From contig NZ_NNBL01000003.1 of NCBI RefSeq assembly GCF_002803065.1, positions 641,461-705,460 of the forward strand: a DNA stretch of 64,000 nt, read 5' to 3'. A program made the translations under genes and the position numbers. Of the stretch, positions 16,985-26,654 are shown in pieces. Positions within the stretch are counted from its first letter, which is position 1. The number at the start of each line of letters is the position of its first letter. The notes below the pieces were generated by a model. It saw nothing but the letters and a program-made list of their open reading frames with translations, searched no databases and was not told where the DNA came from. Origin of the DNA: Streptomyces sp. CB01635 (GTDB lineage Bacteria; Actinomycetota; Actinomycetes; Streptomycetales; Streptomycetaceae).

Positions 16985-17574
16985 ACCCCGTTCCCGCGCC
17001 CACGGTCGTGCTCGTGCCCGGCCTGCGCGACCACGTCCCCGACCACTGGCAGACGGCCCTCGCCGCCCGCCTCCCCGGTTCGGTGACCGTGCCGCCCCTG
17101 ACGGACCTCAGGCTGAGCTGCGACGCGCAGGTCACCGCTCTCAACGAGGTGGTGTCGGGCATCGAGGGACCGGTCGTGCTCGTCGCGCACAGCGCCGGCG
17201 TGCTCACCACCGTCCACTGGGCGGCCCGGCACACCCACCCGGTGCATGGCGCCCTCCTCGCGACGCCGCCCGACTTCGAATCCCCGCTGCCGGACGGCTA
17301 CCCCGGACCGCAGGCCCTGCGTGAGAACGGCTGGCTCCCGACGCCGAGCGCCACACTGCCGTTCCCCAGCGTCGTCGCGGCGAGCACGAACGACCCCCTG
17401 GCCCGCTTCGACCGGGTCGCCGCACTGGCCGACGCGTGGGGCAGCCGTCTGGTGGACCTCGGCCCGGTGGGACACCTCAACCCCGCCTCCGGGTACGGCG
17501 AGTGGCCCCGCGCCCTGGAATTCCTCCAGGCCTTCGGCTGCCGTACGACTTCGAAGCCGAAGGCGTCGGCATGA
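16981..17574 (+). CDS. RBBP9/YdeN-type alpha/beta hydrolase
   Basis: 197 aa. The start overlaps the previous stop (ATGA). The fold is shown by VVLVPGLRDHVPDHWQ at the N-terminus, the nucleophile elbow VLVAHSAGVLTT (Ser about 63), Asp in AASTNDPLARFD, and the C-terminal His in GPVGHLNPASGYGEW. These three make a complete Ser-Asp-His triad of the RBBP9/YdeN serine-hydrolase family. It probably hydrolyses an ester or lactone; within this operon it may release a free acid. No signal peptide, so cytoplasmic. Confidence 0.9.
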   Translation: MNPVPAPTVVLVPGLRDHVPDHWQTALAARLPGSVTVPPLTDLRLSCDAQVTALNEVVSGIEGPVVLVAHSAGVLTTVHWAARHTHPVHGALLATPPDFESPLPDGYPGPQALRENGWLPTPSATLPFPSVVAASTNDPLARFDRVAALADAWGSRLVDLGPVGHLNPASGYGEWPRALEFLQAFGCRTTSKPKASA

Positions 17575-19520
17575 GCGCCCGGAACTCCAACGTCACCGAA
17601 TTCCTGGGCTGGTTGGCGCAGGAGCGCGGACTGTCGTTCACCGACTACGCCGAGCTGTGGCGGTGGAGCACCGACGACCTGCTCGGCTTCTGGTCGGCCG
17701 TGTGGGAGTTCTACGGCCTCGACACGGTCAGCGACTACGACGAGGTGCTCGCCGACGCGAGGATGCCCGGTGCGACCTGGTTCACCGGAGCACGCCTCAA
17801 CTTCGCGCAGCAGTGCCTCGCCCGTGCCACCGACGAACGCCCCGCGCTCATCGCCGTGTCCGAGACCGGCGACGCCGTGGAGATCTCCTGGGACCGGCTC
17901 ACCCAGGAAGTGGCGGGCACGGCCGCGGCCCTGCGCGAGATGGGCGTCGGCCCCGGTGACTGCGTCGCCGGGTACCTGCCGAACATCCCGCAGGCCGTGG
18001 TCGCCCTCCTGGCCACCGCCGCCGTCGGCGCGACCTGGACGGTCTGCTCTCCGGAATTCGGCACGCCCAGTGTCCTCGCGCGGCTGCGCCAGGCCCGGCC
18101 GACGGTCCTGGTCGCCGCGGACGGCTACGCCCACGGCGGCAAGGAGTACGACCGGCGCCCGCACATCGCCGAGATCCTGGACGGCCTGCCGACGGTCCGC
18201 CACCTCGTCGCCGTCGACCGCCTGCACGCGTCCGCCGGTGGACCGGCATCGTCACGGCGGCCGGACGTGACACAGCACACCTGGTCCGACCTGGCCGACC
18301 GCGAAGCCCAACTCACGTACGCCGACGTCGCGTTCGACCATCCCTTGTGGATCCTCTGGTCTTCGGGCACCACCGGCGTCCCGAAGGGAATCGTTCACGG
18401 CCACGGCGGCATCGTCGTCGAACTGCTCAAGGCACTCGGGCTCGGCGTGGACCTGCGCGCCGACGACCGCTACCTCTTCCACACCTCCACCAGCTGGATG
18501 GTGTGGAACTTCATGGTCGGCGGCCTCCTGCACGGCAGCACGCTCGTCCTCTACGACGGCAGCCCCACCCACCCCGACGTCGACGGCCTCTGGCGGATCG
18601 CCGAACGCACCCGCGCCACGACGGTCGGCGTCGGCGCCGCCTACCTGATCGCCGCGGAGAAGGCGGGCGCCCACCCGGCCGCCGCCACGGACCTCGGAGC
18701 CCTGCGGACCGTCCTGCAGACCGGCTCGGCGATGCCCGACAGCACCTGGCGCTGGGTACACGACCGGCTCGCCCCGAAGGCCCGACTCCAGTCGATCTGC
18801 GGCGGCACCGACATCTGCTCGGTGCTCGCCGGCGACTCCCCGCTGCTGCCGGTGCGCACGGGCCGGATCTCCGGCCCCTCGCTGGGTGTCGCCCTCGCCT
18901 CCTGGGACGCCACGGGGCGGCCGCTCGTGGGAGAGCAGGGCGAACTCGTGGTTACGGCGCCTCTGCCGTCGATGCCGCTCCGCTTCGTCGACGACCCCGA
19001 CCACGAGCGCTACAGGAGCAGCTACTTCGACGTCTACCCCGGCGTGTGGCGGCACGGCGACTGGGTCACCATGAACCCCGACCTGTCCGTCGTCGTGGCC
19101 GGCCGCTCCGACTCCACGCTCAACCGCATGGGCGTGCGCATGGGGTCCGCCGACCTCTACGCCGTCGTCGAACGGCTTCCGCGGATCGCGGACAGCCTCG
19201 TCATCGGCGCCGAACTGGCTGACGGCCGCTACTACATGCCGCTGTTCGTCGTGCCCGCGGACGGCGAGCGGTTCGACGACGCCCTGCGTGCCGAGATCGT
19301 CGGCGCGATCAGGCACAGCCTGTCACCCCGGCACGTCCCCGACGACGTCGTCCCCATCGAGGCCGTGCCCCGCACCCTCACGGGCAAGAAGCTGGAGGTC
19401 CCCGTCAAGCGCATCCTCCAGGGCACCCGCGTCAGCGAGGTCAGCGCGGAAGGGGCTGTGACCCGGCCCGACATGCTCGCCTGGTTCGCGGAATTCGCGG
19501 CCGGCCTGGGACAGCCCTGA
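17571..19520 (+). CDS. Acetoacetyl-CoA synthetase (acetoacetate-CoA ligase)
   Basis: 649 aa, the usual family length; starts inside the previous stop (ATGA). The N-terminal region (YAELWRWSTDDLLGFWSAVWEFY, then ARMPGATWFTGARLNFA) is characteristic of acetoacetyl-CoA synthetases rather than acetyl-CoA synthetases. The adenylation core has ILWSSGTTGVPKGIVHGHGG (about 260-280), SICGGTDICS, HGDWVTMNPDLSVVVAGRSD and the catalytic Lys in RTLTGKKLEVPVKR. It converts acetoacetate, ATP and CoA to acetoacetyl-CoA. Acetoacetate is exactly what a BKACE releases, so first and last genes of the operon are linked by chemistry. Confidence 0.94.
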   Translation: MSARNSNVTEFLGWLAQERGLSFTDYAELWRWSTDDLLGFWSAVWEFYGLDTVSDYDEVLADARMPGATWFTGARLNFAQQCLARATDERPALIAVSETGDAVEISWDRLTQEVAGTAAALREMGVGPGDCVAGYLPNIPQAVVALLATAAVGATWTVCSPEFGTPSVLARLRQARPTVLVAADGYAHGGKEYDRRPHIAEILDGLPTVRHLVAVDRLHASAGGPASSRRPDVTQHTWSDLADREAQLTYADVAFDHPLWILWSSGTTGVPKGIVHGHGGIVVELLKALGLGVDLRADDRYLFHTSTSWMVWNFMVGGLLHGSTLVLYDGSPTHPDVDGLWRIAERTRATTVGVGAAYLIAAEKAGAHPAAATDLGALRTVLQTGSAMPDSTWRWVHDRLAPKARLQSICGGTDICSVLAGDSPLLPVRTGRISGPSLGVALASWDATGRPLVGEQGELVVTAPLPSMPLRFVDDPDHERYRSSYFDVYPGVWRHGDWVTMNPDLSVVVAGRSDSTLNRMGVRMGSADLYAVVERLPRIADSLVIGAELADGRYYMPLFVVPADGERFDDALRAEIVGAIRHSLSPRHVPDDVVPIEAVPRTLTGKKLEVPVKRILQGTRVSEVSAEGAVTRPDMLAWFAEFAAGLGQP

Positions 19521-19538
19521 GGACGTACGGCAGTGAGG

Positions 19539-19566
19539 CGCCTGACGGGCACAACCTGGTCAGGCG
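19539..19566. terminator. Hairpin after the beta-keto-acid operon
   Basis: CGCCTGAC (19539-19546) and GTCAGGCG (19559-19566) pair perfectly across a 12-base loop, between the convergent 3' ends of the acetoacetyl-CoA synthetase and phosphatase genes. Confidence 0.5.
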
Positions 19567-19633
19567 ACTTCGCCCCGTACGGAGAACTCCCGGCGGGCGT
19601 GACGTGCGATCGCGTGATGCCTGCGCCACGTAC

Positions 19634-20755
19634 TCAACGGAAAGGCGACCGCCGGACGCACAGGATCGCGACGTCGTCGTGCTGACCTCGCTCCCCGGCG
19701 AACGCGCTCGCGTCGTCGTAGAGGGCGTGTGGCAGGTCGGTGGGGGAGAGGGACACCCGCTCGGAGAGGCGTTCGGTGACGGGGTAGAACGTGCCGTCGG
19801 CGCCGCGGGTCTCGGTGAGCCCGTCGGTGGTCAGCAGCAGTGTCGCCCCGGCCGGGAAGGCGAACCAGTCGACGGTCACCGGTTCGGTGGCGAGTTCGGC
19901 GAGACCGAGGGGAACGCCGGAGTCGAGGGCCGGCGTGCTGATGGTGGCGTTGTGCAGCAAGTGGGGTGCGATGTGTCCGCAGTTGATGACTTGTACCTCG
20001 TCGTGCGCGTCGACGTTGAGGATGAGCGCGGTGACGAACCGTTCGTCGTCGCCGGTCCGTGCGGCGTAGGAGTTGTGCCGTACGACAGAGGCATCGAGGG
20101 CGTCGACGAGCGCGGTCAGGGTCGGCTCCCGGTGGGCCGCCTCCCGGAATGCGCCGATGACCGCGAACGCGGCACCGACCGCGGGCAGGCCCTTGCCCTG
20201 GACATCGCCGATCAGAACCCGGGTTCCCCAGGGAGACTCGACGACGTCGTAGATGTCGCCGCCGACCAGCCGGTCCTCCTGGACGGGCTCGTACGCGCCG
20301 TCGACCAGGACGTCGTCGGTGAGCAGAGGCAGCGGGCGCAGGATGTGACGCTGCATCGCCGCAGCGGTGGAGCGCAGCCGCAGCATCTCGTCCTCGCGGC
20401 GGATACGACGGTGGCAGGCGTAGACGGAGGCCGCGCCCAGGGCGAGGGTGAGCAGCATCATGAGGCTCCTGTCGAGCCACGACCGCCCGTCGCCGTGCCG
20501 GAGCAGCACGATGACGACGACCACGAGCGCGATCCACGCGGCCACGAACTTCGTCTGGCGCACGGTGCACAGCGCGGACGCCGCCGCCGGCAGGAAAACA
20601 AGGAGCCCGAGAAGCCACACCGGGGAATCGGACAGGGCACCGAGGACCAGCACCAAGAGGGTTACCAACGCAACGCCGATCACCACCTCGACGTTGCGCG
20701 GAGGTTCGATGCTCTCGACGGGGCGCGCGAAACGCTTCGGATGGTTTTGCGGCAC
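19634..20755 (-). CDS. Membrane-bound PP2C-type (SpoIIE/RsbU-like) protein phosphatase
   Basis: 373 aa from GTG 20755, with GGGAGG just upstream; the frame is open further upstream but codon quality falls. Residues about 25-110 hold four hydrophobic segments (VVIGVALVTLLVLVLGAL, VWLLGLLVFLPAAASAL and two more). The rest is the SpoIIE phosphatase domain: GGDIYDVVES, IGDVQGKGLPAV (metal-binding Asp), LLLTTDGLTETR and GQHDDVAILCVR. Enzymes of this kind dephosphorylate anti-anti-sigma proteins; Streptomyces has dozens. No partner switch gene is adjacent. Confidence 0.93.
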   Translation of the reverse strand: MPQNHPKRFARPVESIEPPRNVEVVIGVALVTLLVLVLGALSDSPVWLLGLLVFLPAAASALCTVRQTKFVAAWIALVVVVIVLLRHGDGRSWLDRSLMMLLTLALGAASVYACHRRIRREDEMLRLRSTAAAMQRHILRPLPLLTDDVLVDGAYEPVQEDRLVGGDIYDVVESPWGTRVLIGDVQGKGLPAVGAAFAVIGAFREAAHREPTLTALVDALDASVVRHNSYAARTGDDERFVTALILNVDAHDEVQVINCGHIAPHLLHNATISTPALDSGVPLGLAELATEPVTVDWFAFPAGATLLLTTDGLTETRGADGTFYPVTERLSERVSLSPTDLPHALYDDASAFAGERGQHDDVAILCVRRSPFR

Positions 20756-21048
20756 GGAACCTCCCGGGCAGGTGGTGTACTCCCCGTACGTTAGGCAGGC
20801 CCGGACGTGGGTGAGCCGCGCCCCGCCGGACGATGCCCCCGTGCGGTGAACGGCGTGACCAGCGATCCAGGACCCGGGATCCGGGTGGGCGGGCCGTGCG
20901 AGGCACACCCTCGGTCCGGGCGATTCAAGCGCGTCCACAACAGGTTCTGGGAAAGGCGACTTCCTGAGAGTGGGGTAATGTGCCGCCGCGAAGAATCCGC
21001 CCGAGCCGCGCCGAGGCCGGACACGGTGGCCGTCCGAGGGGGAGCTGG

Positions 21049-22077
21049 ATGCTGCAGTCATTGGGGCTGGGCCCGACCGAAGAGGCCGTCTACACCGCAC
21101 TGCTGGCCCGCCCGACCGCCTCCGCGCAGGACCTTGTCCGGCAGACGGGACTTGACGAGGCCGAGACCACCCGCATCCTGCTCGACCTGACGACACGTGG
21201 TCTGGCCGCGGTCGCCACCGAGGCCAGGAGCGGCGTGTCCGGCCCGTCCGACCGCGACGCAGGCAGCCGGCCCGCCCGCTACCGGCTCACACCGCCCTCA
21301 GTGGCCCTGGCCCCGATACTCGTCGAGCAGCGCAACGCACTGCACCGGGCCGAGACGGCGTTCTCGATGCTGACCGAGCAGTACCGCAGTACCGCCGCGC
21401 ACCCCGCGGGCAGTGTCGTGGAGGTGGTCGTCGGCGTGGAACAGGTGGCACACCGGTTCCACCAACTGCAGCGCGGCGCCCAGCGGGAGCTGCTCGTCTT
21501 CCTCGTCGGCGCTCCCACCGCGGTGCCGCGCGACGACGCCGACCTGTCGGAGAGTTCCGCCCTGGACCGCGGAGTCGATTTCCGTGTCGTGGCTGCCAAG
21601 GACTATCTCGACGGTCCCGACGTGGCGCGGGACGTGAAGGCCGGCATCGCCGCGGGCGTCGAGATGCGCCTCGCCGACTCGGTGCCGCTGAAGATGGTCG
21701 TGTCGGACCGGGAGCGTGCCATGGTGCCCCTCGACATGACGGACTCCGGCGGTGAGCCGAGCGCCATCGTGGTGCACCGCAGCGGTCTGCTGACCGCCCT
21801 GGTCCAACTCTTCGAGAGGGAATGGGCCGGGGCCCGGCCTCTGTACGCCACCACCACGGGGGTACGCGCGCAGCCGACCACCGACCAGCAGCCGACCGAG
21901 GGGGAACTGGAGGTCCTCGCCCTCCTGCTGGCAGGGGTCTCCGACCGGCGTGCGGCCTCTCAACTCGGCCTCTCCATACGCACCGTGGAGCGGCGGACGC
22001 GCCGTCTCATGGACCTCGCGGGCGCTGACTCGCGCCTGCAACTGGGGTGGCACGCGGCACGCGCGGGCTGGCTCTGA
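21049..22077 (+). CDS. TrmB-type winged-helix / LuxR-type HTH transcriptional regulator
   Basis: 342 aa from ATG 21049 (GGGGGAG four bases upstream). N-terminal residues 1-60 are a TrmB-like domain (LGLGPTEEAVYTALLARPTA, QDLVRQTGLDEAETTRILLD). A central PLD-like domain follows (VEQVAHRFHQLQRGAQRELL, DRGVDFRVVA). The C-terminus is a LuxR helix-turn-helix (LEVLALLLAGVSDRRAASQL, then SIRTVERRTRRLMDLAG). Streptomyces carries many regulators with this composition next to secreted protease genes. It is divergent from the phosphatase and 223 bp upstream of the subtilase, its probable target. Confidence 0.9.
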   Translation: MLQSLGLGPTEEAVYTALLARPTASAQDLVRQTGLDEAETTRILLDLTTRGLAAVATEARSGVSGPSDRDAGSRPARYRLTPPSVALAPILVEQRNALHRAETAFSMLTEQYRSTAAHPAGSVVEVVVGVEQVAHRFHQLQRGAQRELLVFLVGAPTAVPRDDADLSESSALDRGVDFRVVAAKDYLDGPDVARDVKAGIAAGVEMRLADSVPLKMVVSDRERAMVPLDMTDSGGEPSAIVVHRSGLLTALVQLFEREWAGARPLYATTTGVRAQPTTDQQPTEGELEVLALLLAGVSDRRAASQLGLSIRTVERRTRRLMDLAGADSRLQLGWHAARAGWL

Positions 22078-22300
22078 CGTCCTGACCGGCCCTGAGAGCC
22101 CCTCCTCGACGACCTCGAACCGGCCGAGGCTGCGGCGTGCGGCCCGGGTTTCCACGGTGCTGAGGAACCTCTGGACGGGACCGCGTGTCGGAAAACCGAC
22201 ATGCGGGAAACCCGTCACGCGCGGCATCACTCCACGTTCCGGATGTCTGCCAGGCTGCAGCGGCAGCACGGCATGTTCACGGTTTCGAGTGGGGAGATCC

Positions 22301-25300
22301 ATGCGCTCCATAACGCGTATAGCCATGGGCGCGGCTACCGCCGCCGCCCTGGCCGTCACGGCGGTCGCGCCTTCCGGGGCGGCGGATACGCCGCCTGACG
22401 GCGCCTCGGGGAAGAGACCCGTCATCGGCAGCGGGGCCGGGGCGACGGGCGGCAAGCAGACGACGGTCACGCTCGTCACCGGCGACAAGGTGGTGGTGAC
22501 CACCGACAGGTCGGGCCACAGCTCCGCGGCCGTGCTGCCCCGCGAGGACGGCACGCAGCCGATGGTGCAGACGTACCGGACGGGCAAGGACCTCTACGTC
22601 TACCCCGAAGACGCCTCCGCGGCGATCGCCGAGGGCACGGTCGACGAGCAACTGTTCAACGTCACCGGGCTCATCCGCCAGGGATACGACGACGCGCACA
22701 CCGACACGCTGCCGCTCATCGCCACCTACCGGAACAGTGTGGACGTCGCGAAGAGCGCGCCGGCGGCCCCTCGGGGTTCCGAGCGGGGCCTGAGCCTCCC
22801 GGCGGTGGGCGGCGTCGCGCTCAAGGCGGGCAAGGACACCGCCGCCACGTTCTGGCGGGACATCACCGACACCCGCTCGCGTGCTGCCTCCCCGCTGAAG
22901 AAGCTGTGGCTGGACGGCAAGGCCGAGGCCACGCTGGACCGTTCCACCGCGCAGGTGCACGCGCCGGAGGCCTGGGCAGCCGGCTACGACGGCAAGGGCA
23001 CCAAGGTCGCCGTGCTGGACACCGGAGCGGACGCCGAGCACCCGGACCTGGCGAGCCGGGTATCCGCGTCCAAGAACTTCACGGACTCCAAGACCACCGA
23101 CGACAAGGTGGGCCACGGCACCCACACCGCCTCCACGGTCGGCGGGTCCGGAGCGGCCAGTGAGGGCCGCAAGAAGGGCGTCGCCCCGGGTACCTCCCTG
23201 CTCATCGGGAAGGTCCTCAACGACCAGGGCTACGGTCAGGACTCCTGGATCATCGCCGGTATGCAGTGGGCCGTAGACCAGAAGGCCGACGTCGTCTCCA
23301 TGAGCCTGGGCAACCCCACGATCGGCGACTGCGCAGACCCGATGGCCCAGGCCACGCAGCAGCTCTCGCAGAACACTCACACCCTGTTCGTCGTCGCCGC
23401 CGGCAACGCCGGGCCGGTCACCGAGACCGTCTCCTCGCCGGGCTGCGTGCCCGGCGTGCTGACCGTCGGTGCCGTCGACCGGGACGACACCACCGCGCCG
23501 TTCTCCAGCCGCGGTCCCGTGGCCGTCACCCGCACCCTCAAGCCCGAGATCGCCGCCCCCGGCGTCGACATCTCGGCGGCCAGCGCGGGCGGCCGCGGCG
23601 TCTACGCCTACCGCACGATGTCCGGCACCTCCATGGCCACCCCGCATGTCGCGGGCGCCGCGGCCGTCGTCCGTCAGGCCCACCCGGACTGGACCGCGCA
23701 GCAGATCAAGGCCGCCCTGATCTCCTCCGCCCGCACCGCGGGCAAGGTCGCCGGCGCCGACCAGACCGGCGGTGGCGTCCTCGACGTGTTCGGCGCGGTG
23801 AACCAGAAGGTGCTCTCCGCGCCCGCCGTCCAGGCCGGCAGCTTCAACTGGCCGCAGGACGCCTCGGACCGCACCACCGTGCAGGTGCCCTTCACCAACA
23901 CCGGCCAGAGGGACCTCACCCTGAGCCTGAAGGTCAGCGGTGTGCACGGCAACGACGGCAGCGAGGTCCGCTCCGGCATCGTCAGGCCGGCTGAGGGCAA
24001 GGTGAAGGTCCCCGCGGGCGCCACCGCTCAGGTGCCACTACGGATCGATCCCACCGCCCGTCTGACGGACGCCCAGTACGGTGCGATCACCGGCCGGATC
24101 CTCGCCACCGGCGGCGATGTGCATGTCTCCGTGCCCGTCACGCTCTACGTCCAGCCGCAGACGGTCGCGCTCCGGGTGAAGGTCATCGACCGTGACGGCA
24201 AGCCGGCCACCGGTTCCTCCTCCCTGGACCTCGTCAGCCTCGACACCGACAGGGGCGAGCGCCGCAACAACAGCGGTGCGACCGACCAGACGTACAGCGT
24301 GCGCCCGGGCGACTACTCCCTCAGCAGCTTCGTGACGACGTACGGCGCGGACAACGCGCTCGAGTCGGCGAGCTACCTTGCGAACCCGCAGCTGCGGATC
24401 ACCCGTGACACCACCGTCGTCCTCGACGCCCGCAAGGCCCACCAGGTGAGCGTGCACACGGACCGTCCCTCGACGGTGACCAACACGACGCTCAGCTACA
24501 CCCGCACGTGGGACGACACCTGGGAGATATCCGGGGCGCTCGTGGCCGACAGCACGGTCCAGAAGTTCTACGCGGACATCGACGGACGTGCCGGGAACGG
24601 CACCTTCGAGTTCCGGCCCACCTGGCGCGCCTCCGGCTCCGAGGACGGCTCGCCGTACGTGTACAACCTGTCGTTCCCGACCCGGGGTCCGCTGCACTCC
24701 GACCAGGTCCACCGGCCCAAGGACGCCAAGCTGGCCCAGGTCGCCGAAACGTGGCACGCCATGGGCAAGGAGGCCGACTACCTCGACGCGTTGTTCATAC
24801 GCCCCGCCGGGAGCAGCGGCTCATACCTCCCGGTGAGCGCGTTCGCCACGTTCCACGTGCCCGGTACCCGCACCGCCTACTACACGACCGGCGACGACGC
24901 CTGGTACCACGGTGCGATGACCAGCTTCCCGTTCGCCGCGTTCATGGGCGACCAGGAGCGCAGCTACCGGGCGGGGGAGCGGCGTGCCGAGAAGTGGTAC
25001 GGCGGCGCCCTGCGTCCTGGCGCGGCGCGCGACGCCGACGGCAAGCTGATGCTGGCCGCCGAGCGGCAGGGCGACCTGATGGGCTTCCAGAACGCACTCT
25101 GGGTGGACGGATCGGGCGACCACTGGTCCTACGGCGGGTCGTTCGGCGACCTGGGCAACCTGGAGCTGAAGCGCAACGGTGAGCGGATCGGCGGCAGTTA
25201 TGATCCGTACGGCGTGTTCCAGGTGCCGGACGAGGACTCCGCGTACGAGCTCACCCAGAAGCTGGAGAAGATCTTTTCCGCGGACCGGAACTGGCTGCGC

Positions 25301-25690
25301 TCCACCGCTGTCACCACCACGTGGAGCTTCCGCTCCCACCGGGAGCCGGACGTCTACTCGCGCGGCCTGCCGATCCTCTCCCCGGTGTACGACCTGCCGG
25401 TGGACGGCATGAACACCCTTCCCGCGAAGAGCGGCATCAAGGTCGGTCTGTCGGTCGAGGGACACGCCGGGTACACCCCGGGCGCGATCACAAAGGCCTC
25501 GCTCTCCTACTCCTACGACGGCGGCACCACCTGGATCCAGGCGCCGACCCAGAAGAGGGACGGCAAGTGGACGGCCGTCCTCGACCACACCGGTGCCACC
25601 GGCAAGCAGGTCATGACGAAGGCCGAGTTCACCGACGCCAACGGCAACGCGGTCACCCAGAGCATCACCCGCGCCTACGACGTTCGCTGA
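22301..25690 (+). CDS. Secreted S8 subtilisin-like serine peptidase, large multidomain
   Basis: 1129 aa from ATG 22301 (GGGGAG). The Sec signal peptide (MRSITRIAMGAATAAALAVT, cleavage after about 29) is clear. A pro-region follows, then the peptidase domain with D240 (VAVLDTGADAEHPDL), H272 (GHGTHTAS) and S444 (SGTSMATPHVAGAA). The last ~600 residues are beta-rich (YTRTWDDTWEISGAL, then a C-terminal stretch with GSYDPYGVFQVPDEDSAYEL) and probably serve substrate or cell-surface binding. No membrane anchor or sortase signal is visible, so it should be released. Extracellular protein degradation is the likely role. Confidence 0.95.
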   Translation: MRSITRIAMGAATAAALAVTAVAPSGAADTPPDGASGKRPVIGSGAGATGGKQTTVTLVTGDKVVVTTDRSGHSSAAVLPREDGTQPMVQTYRTGKDLYVYPEDASAAIAEGTVDEQLFNVTGLIRQGYDDAHTDTLPLIATYRNSVDVAKSAPAAPRGSERGLSLPAVGGVALKAGKDTAATFWRDITDTRSRAASPLKKLWLDGKAEATLDRSTAQVHAPEAWAAGYDGKGTKVAVLDTGADAEHPDLASRVSASKNFTDSKTTDDKVGHGTHTASTVGGSGAASEGRKKGVAPGTSLLIGKVLNDQGYGQDSWIIAGMQWAVDQKADVVSMSLGNPTIGDCADPMAQATQQLSQNTHTLFVVAAGNAGPVTETVSSPGCVPGVLTVGAVDRDDTTAPFSSRGPVAVTRTLKPEIAAPGVDISAASAGGRGVYAYRTMSGTSMATPHVAGAAAVVRQAHPDWTAQQIKAALISSARTAGKVAGADQTGGGVLDVFGAVNQKVLSAPAVQAGSFNWPQDASDRTTVQVPFTNTGQRDLTLSLKVSGVHGNDGSEVRSGIVRPAEGKVKVPAGATAQVPLRIDPTARLTDAQYGAITGRILATGGDVHVSVPVTLYVQPQTVALRVKVIDRDGKPATGSSSLDLVSLDTDRGERRNNSGATDQTYSVRPGDYSLSSFVTTYGADNALESASYLANPQLRITRDTTVVLDARKAHQVSVHTDRPSTVTNTTLSYTRTWDDTWEISGALVADSTVQKFYADIDGRAGNGTFEFRPTWRASGSEDGSPYVYNLSFPTRGPLHSDQVHRPKDAKLAQVAETWHAMGKEADYLDALFIRPAGSSGSYLPVSAFATFHVPGTRTAYYTTGDDAWYHGAMTSFPFAAFMGDQERSYRAGERRAEKWYGGALRPGAARDADGKLMLAAERQGDLMGFQNALWVDGSGDHWSYGGSFGDLGNLELKRNGERIGGSYDPYGVFQVPDEDSAYELTQKLEKIFSADRNWLRSTAVTTTWSFRSHREPDVYSRGLPILSPVYDLPVDGMNTLPAKSGIKVGLSVEGHAGYTPGAITKASLSYSYDGGTTWIQAPTQKRDGKWTAVLDHTGATGKQVMTKAEFTDANGNAVTQSITRAYDVR

Positions 25691-25759
25691 CCCCGCGGCC
25701 TCCCGCCGGACAGCCGTACTGCTCGTGTGATCCGTACGGATAGCCGCGGGGCGCGCCGA

Positions 25760-25799
25760 GAAGGGCGCCTGACAGGTAGATGCCTGTCAGGCGCCCTTC
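25760..25799. terminator. Strong bidirectional hairpin terminator
   Basis: A perfect 17-bp stem: GAAGGGCGCCTGACAGG (25760-25776), loop TAGATG, CCTGTCAGGCGCCCTTC (25783-25799). TT-rich bases flank it. It lies between the 3' ends of the subtilase and the convergent GOLPH3-like gene. Confidence 0.85.
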
Positions 25800-25829
25800 T
25801 TCGCCCATGGACATGGACATGGACAGATC

Positions 25830-26435
25830 TCAGTAGCCGCGCCAGACGTTGTCGAACGCCGCGTCCTCGATCGCCCTCCGCTGGCGTACGGCCTGCAGCT
25901 CCTGAACGGCGTTCCCGACGGCGGCCAGCACCGCCGCGACCGGGTCCCCGGCGAGCTCGGGGGCGTCACCGGCCGGCTCGTCCCGGATTCCGGCGGCGGC
26001 CGCCAGGGCGACGAGTACGGGTTCGCCCGCAGCCCAGCGCTCCTCGGTCCGGCCCCGCTCCGCCGAGTCGACCGGCTCCGTCCGCCCGCTCCGCAGTGGA
26101 TTCCGATGGCCCCGCGGCCGGGCCGTCAGCCCCTCCCGCTCCAGCTCGTCGACGTAGGCCGAGGACAGCCCGCGCCCCCGGCGCCACAGCCAGTCCTCGA
26201 CCGACTCGTACGGCTCCTGCCGCACGAGAGCGGCGGCGGCTTCGTCCAGCAGGCGGTCCCCGGTGGTCGCCTGGGCGCTGGGCAGGATGCGGTCGCCGTC
26301 CACGATCAGCGCCTTGGCCTCGATGAGGTCGAACACCTCGGCCCCCGCGAGGGCCAGCGACAGCTCGCCCTGCTCCACGGGGTGGTCGGGTGTCTCAGCC
26401 AGGGCAACGATCGCGAGGTCCCGTGCGGTGGTCAT
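25830..26435 (-). CDS. GOLPH3/VPS74 (GPP34) family protein
   Basis: 201 aa from ATG 26435 (GGAG six bases upstream). The pattern matches bacterial GPP34 proteins: LAIVALAETPDHP at the start, GELSLALAGAEVFDLIEAKA, DGDRILPSAQ, then LLDEAAAALVRQEPYESVED and a C-terminal LQAVRQRRAIEDAAFDNVWR helix. In eukaryotes the fold binds phosphoinositide and sorts Golgi glycosyltransferases; in actinobacteria several copies are common and no role is established. A membrane-surface peripheral protein is the best guess. Confidence 0.88.
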   Translation of the reverse strand: MTTARDLAIVALAETPDHPVEQGELSLALAGAEVFDLIEAKALIVDGDRILPSAQATTGDRLLDEAAAALVRQEPYESVEDWLWRRGRGLSSAYVDELEREGLTARPRGHRNPLRSGRTEPVDSAERGRTEERWAAGEPVLVALAAAAGIRDEPAGDAPELAGDPVAAVLAAVGNAVQELQAVRQRRAIEDAAFDNVWRGY

Positions 26436-26654
26436 GAGCGGCTCCACGTCAGTCGGCCGAGTGCGGGGCGGGAGCGCAGGCGGCTCCCCGGTCGATTGTC
26501 GCCGCGCTCCGGGCGATGAGTGCCCACTTACGACCATGTCGTCCGGGAATCCGATCCGCAGCATGGAGGGGGCCAGAAGATCGTCATCTGAGCGGAGGAG
26601 ACATCGCTCCCGATCCACACCCCGCATCGGTGCCGTTCCGGGCCGGGGACGTGC

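Noticed and set aside
20872..20886. ACCCGG-GAT-CCGGGT palindrome between phosphatase and TrmB/LuxR genes
   Set aside because: Short, all-GC arms; expected by chance. Kept only as a weak possibility.
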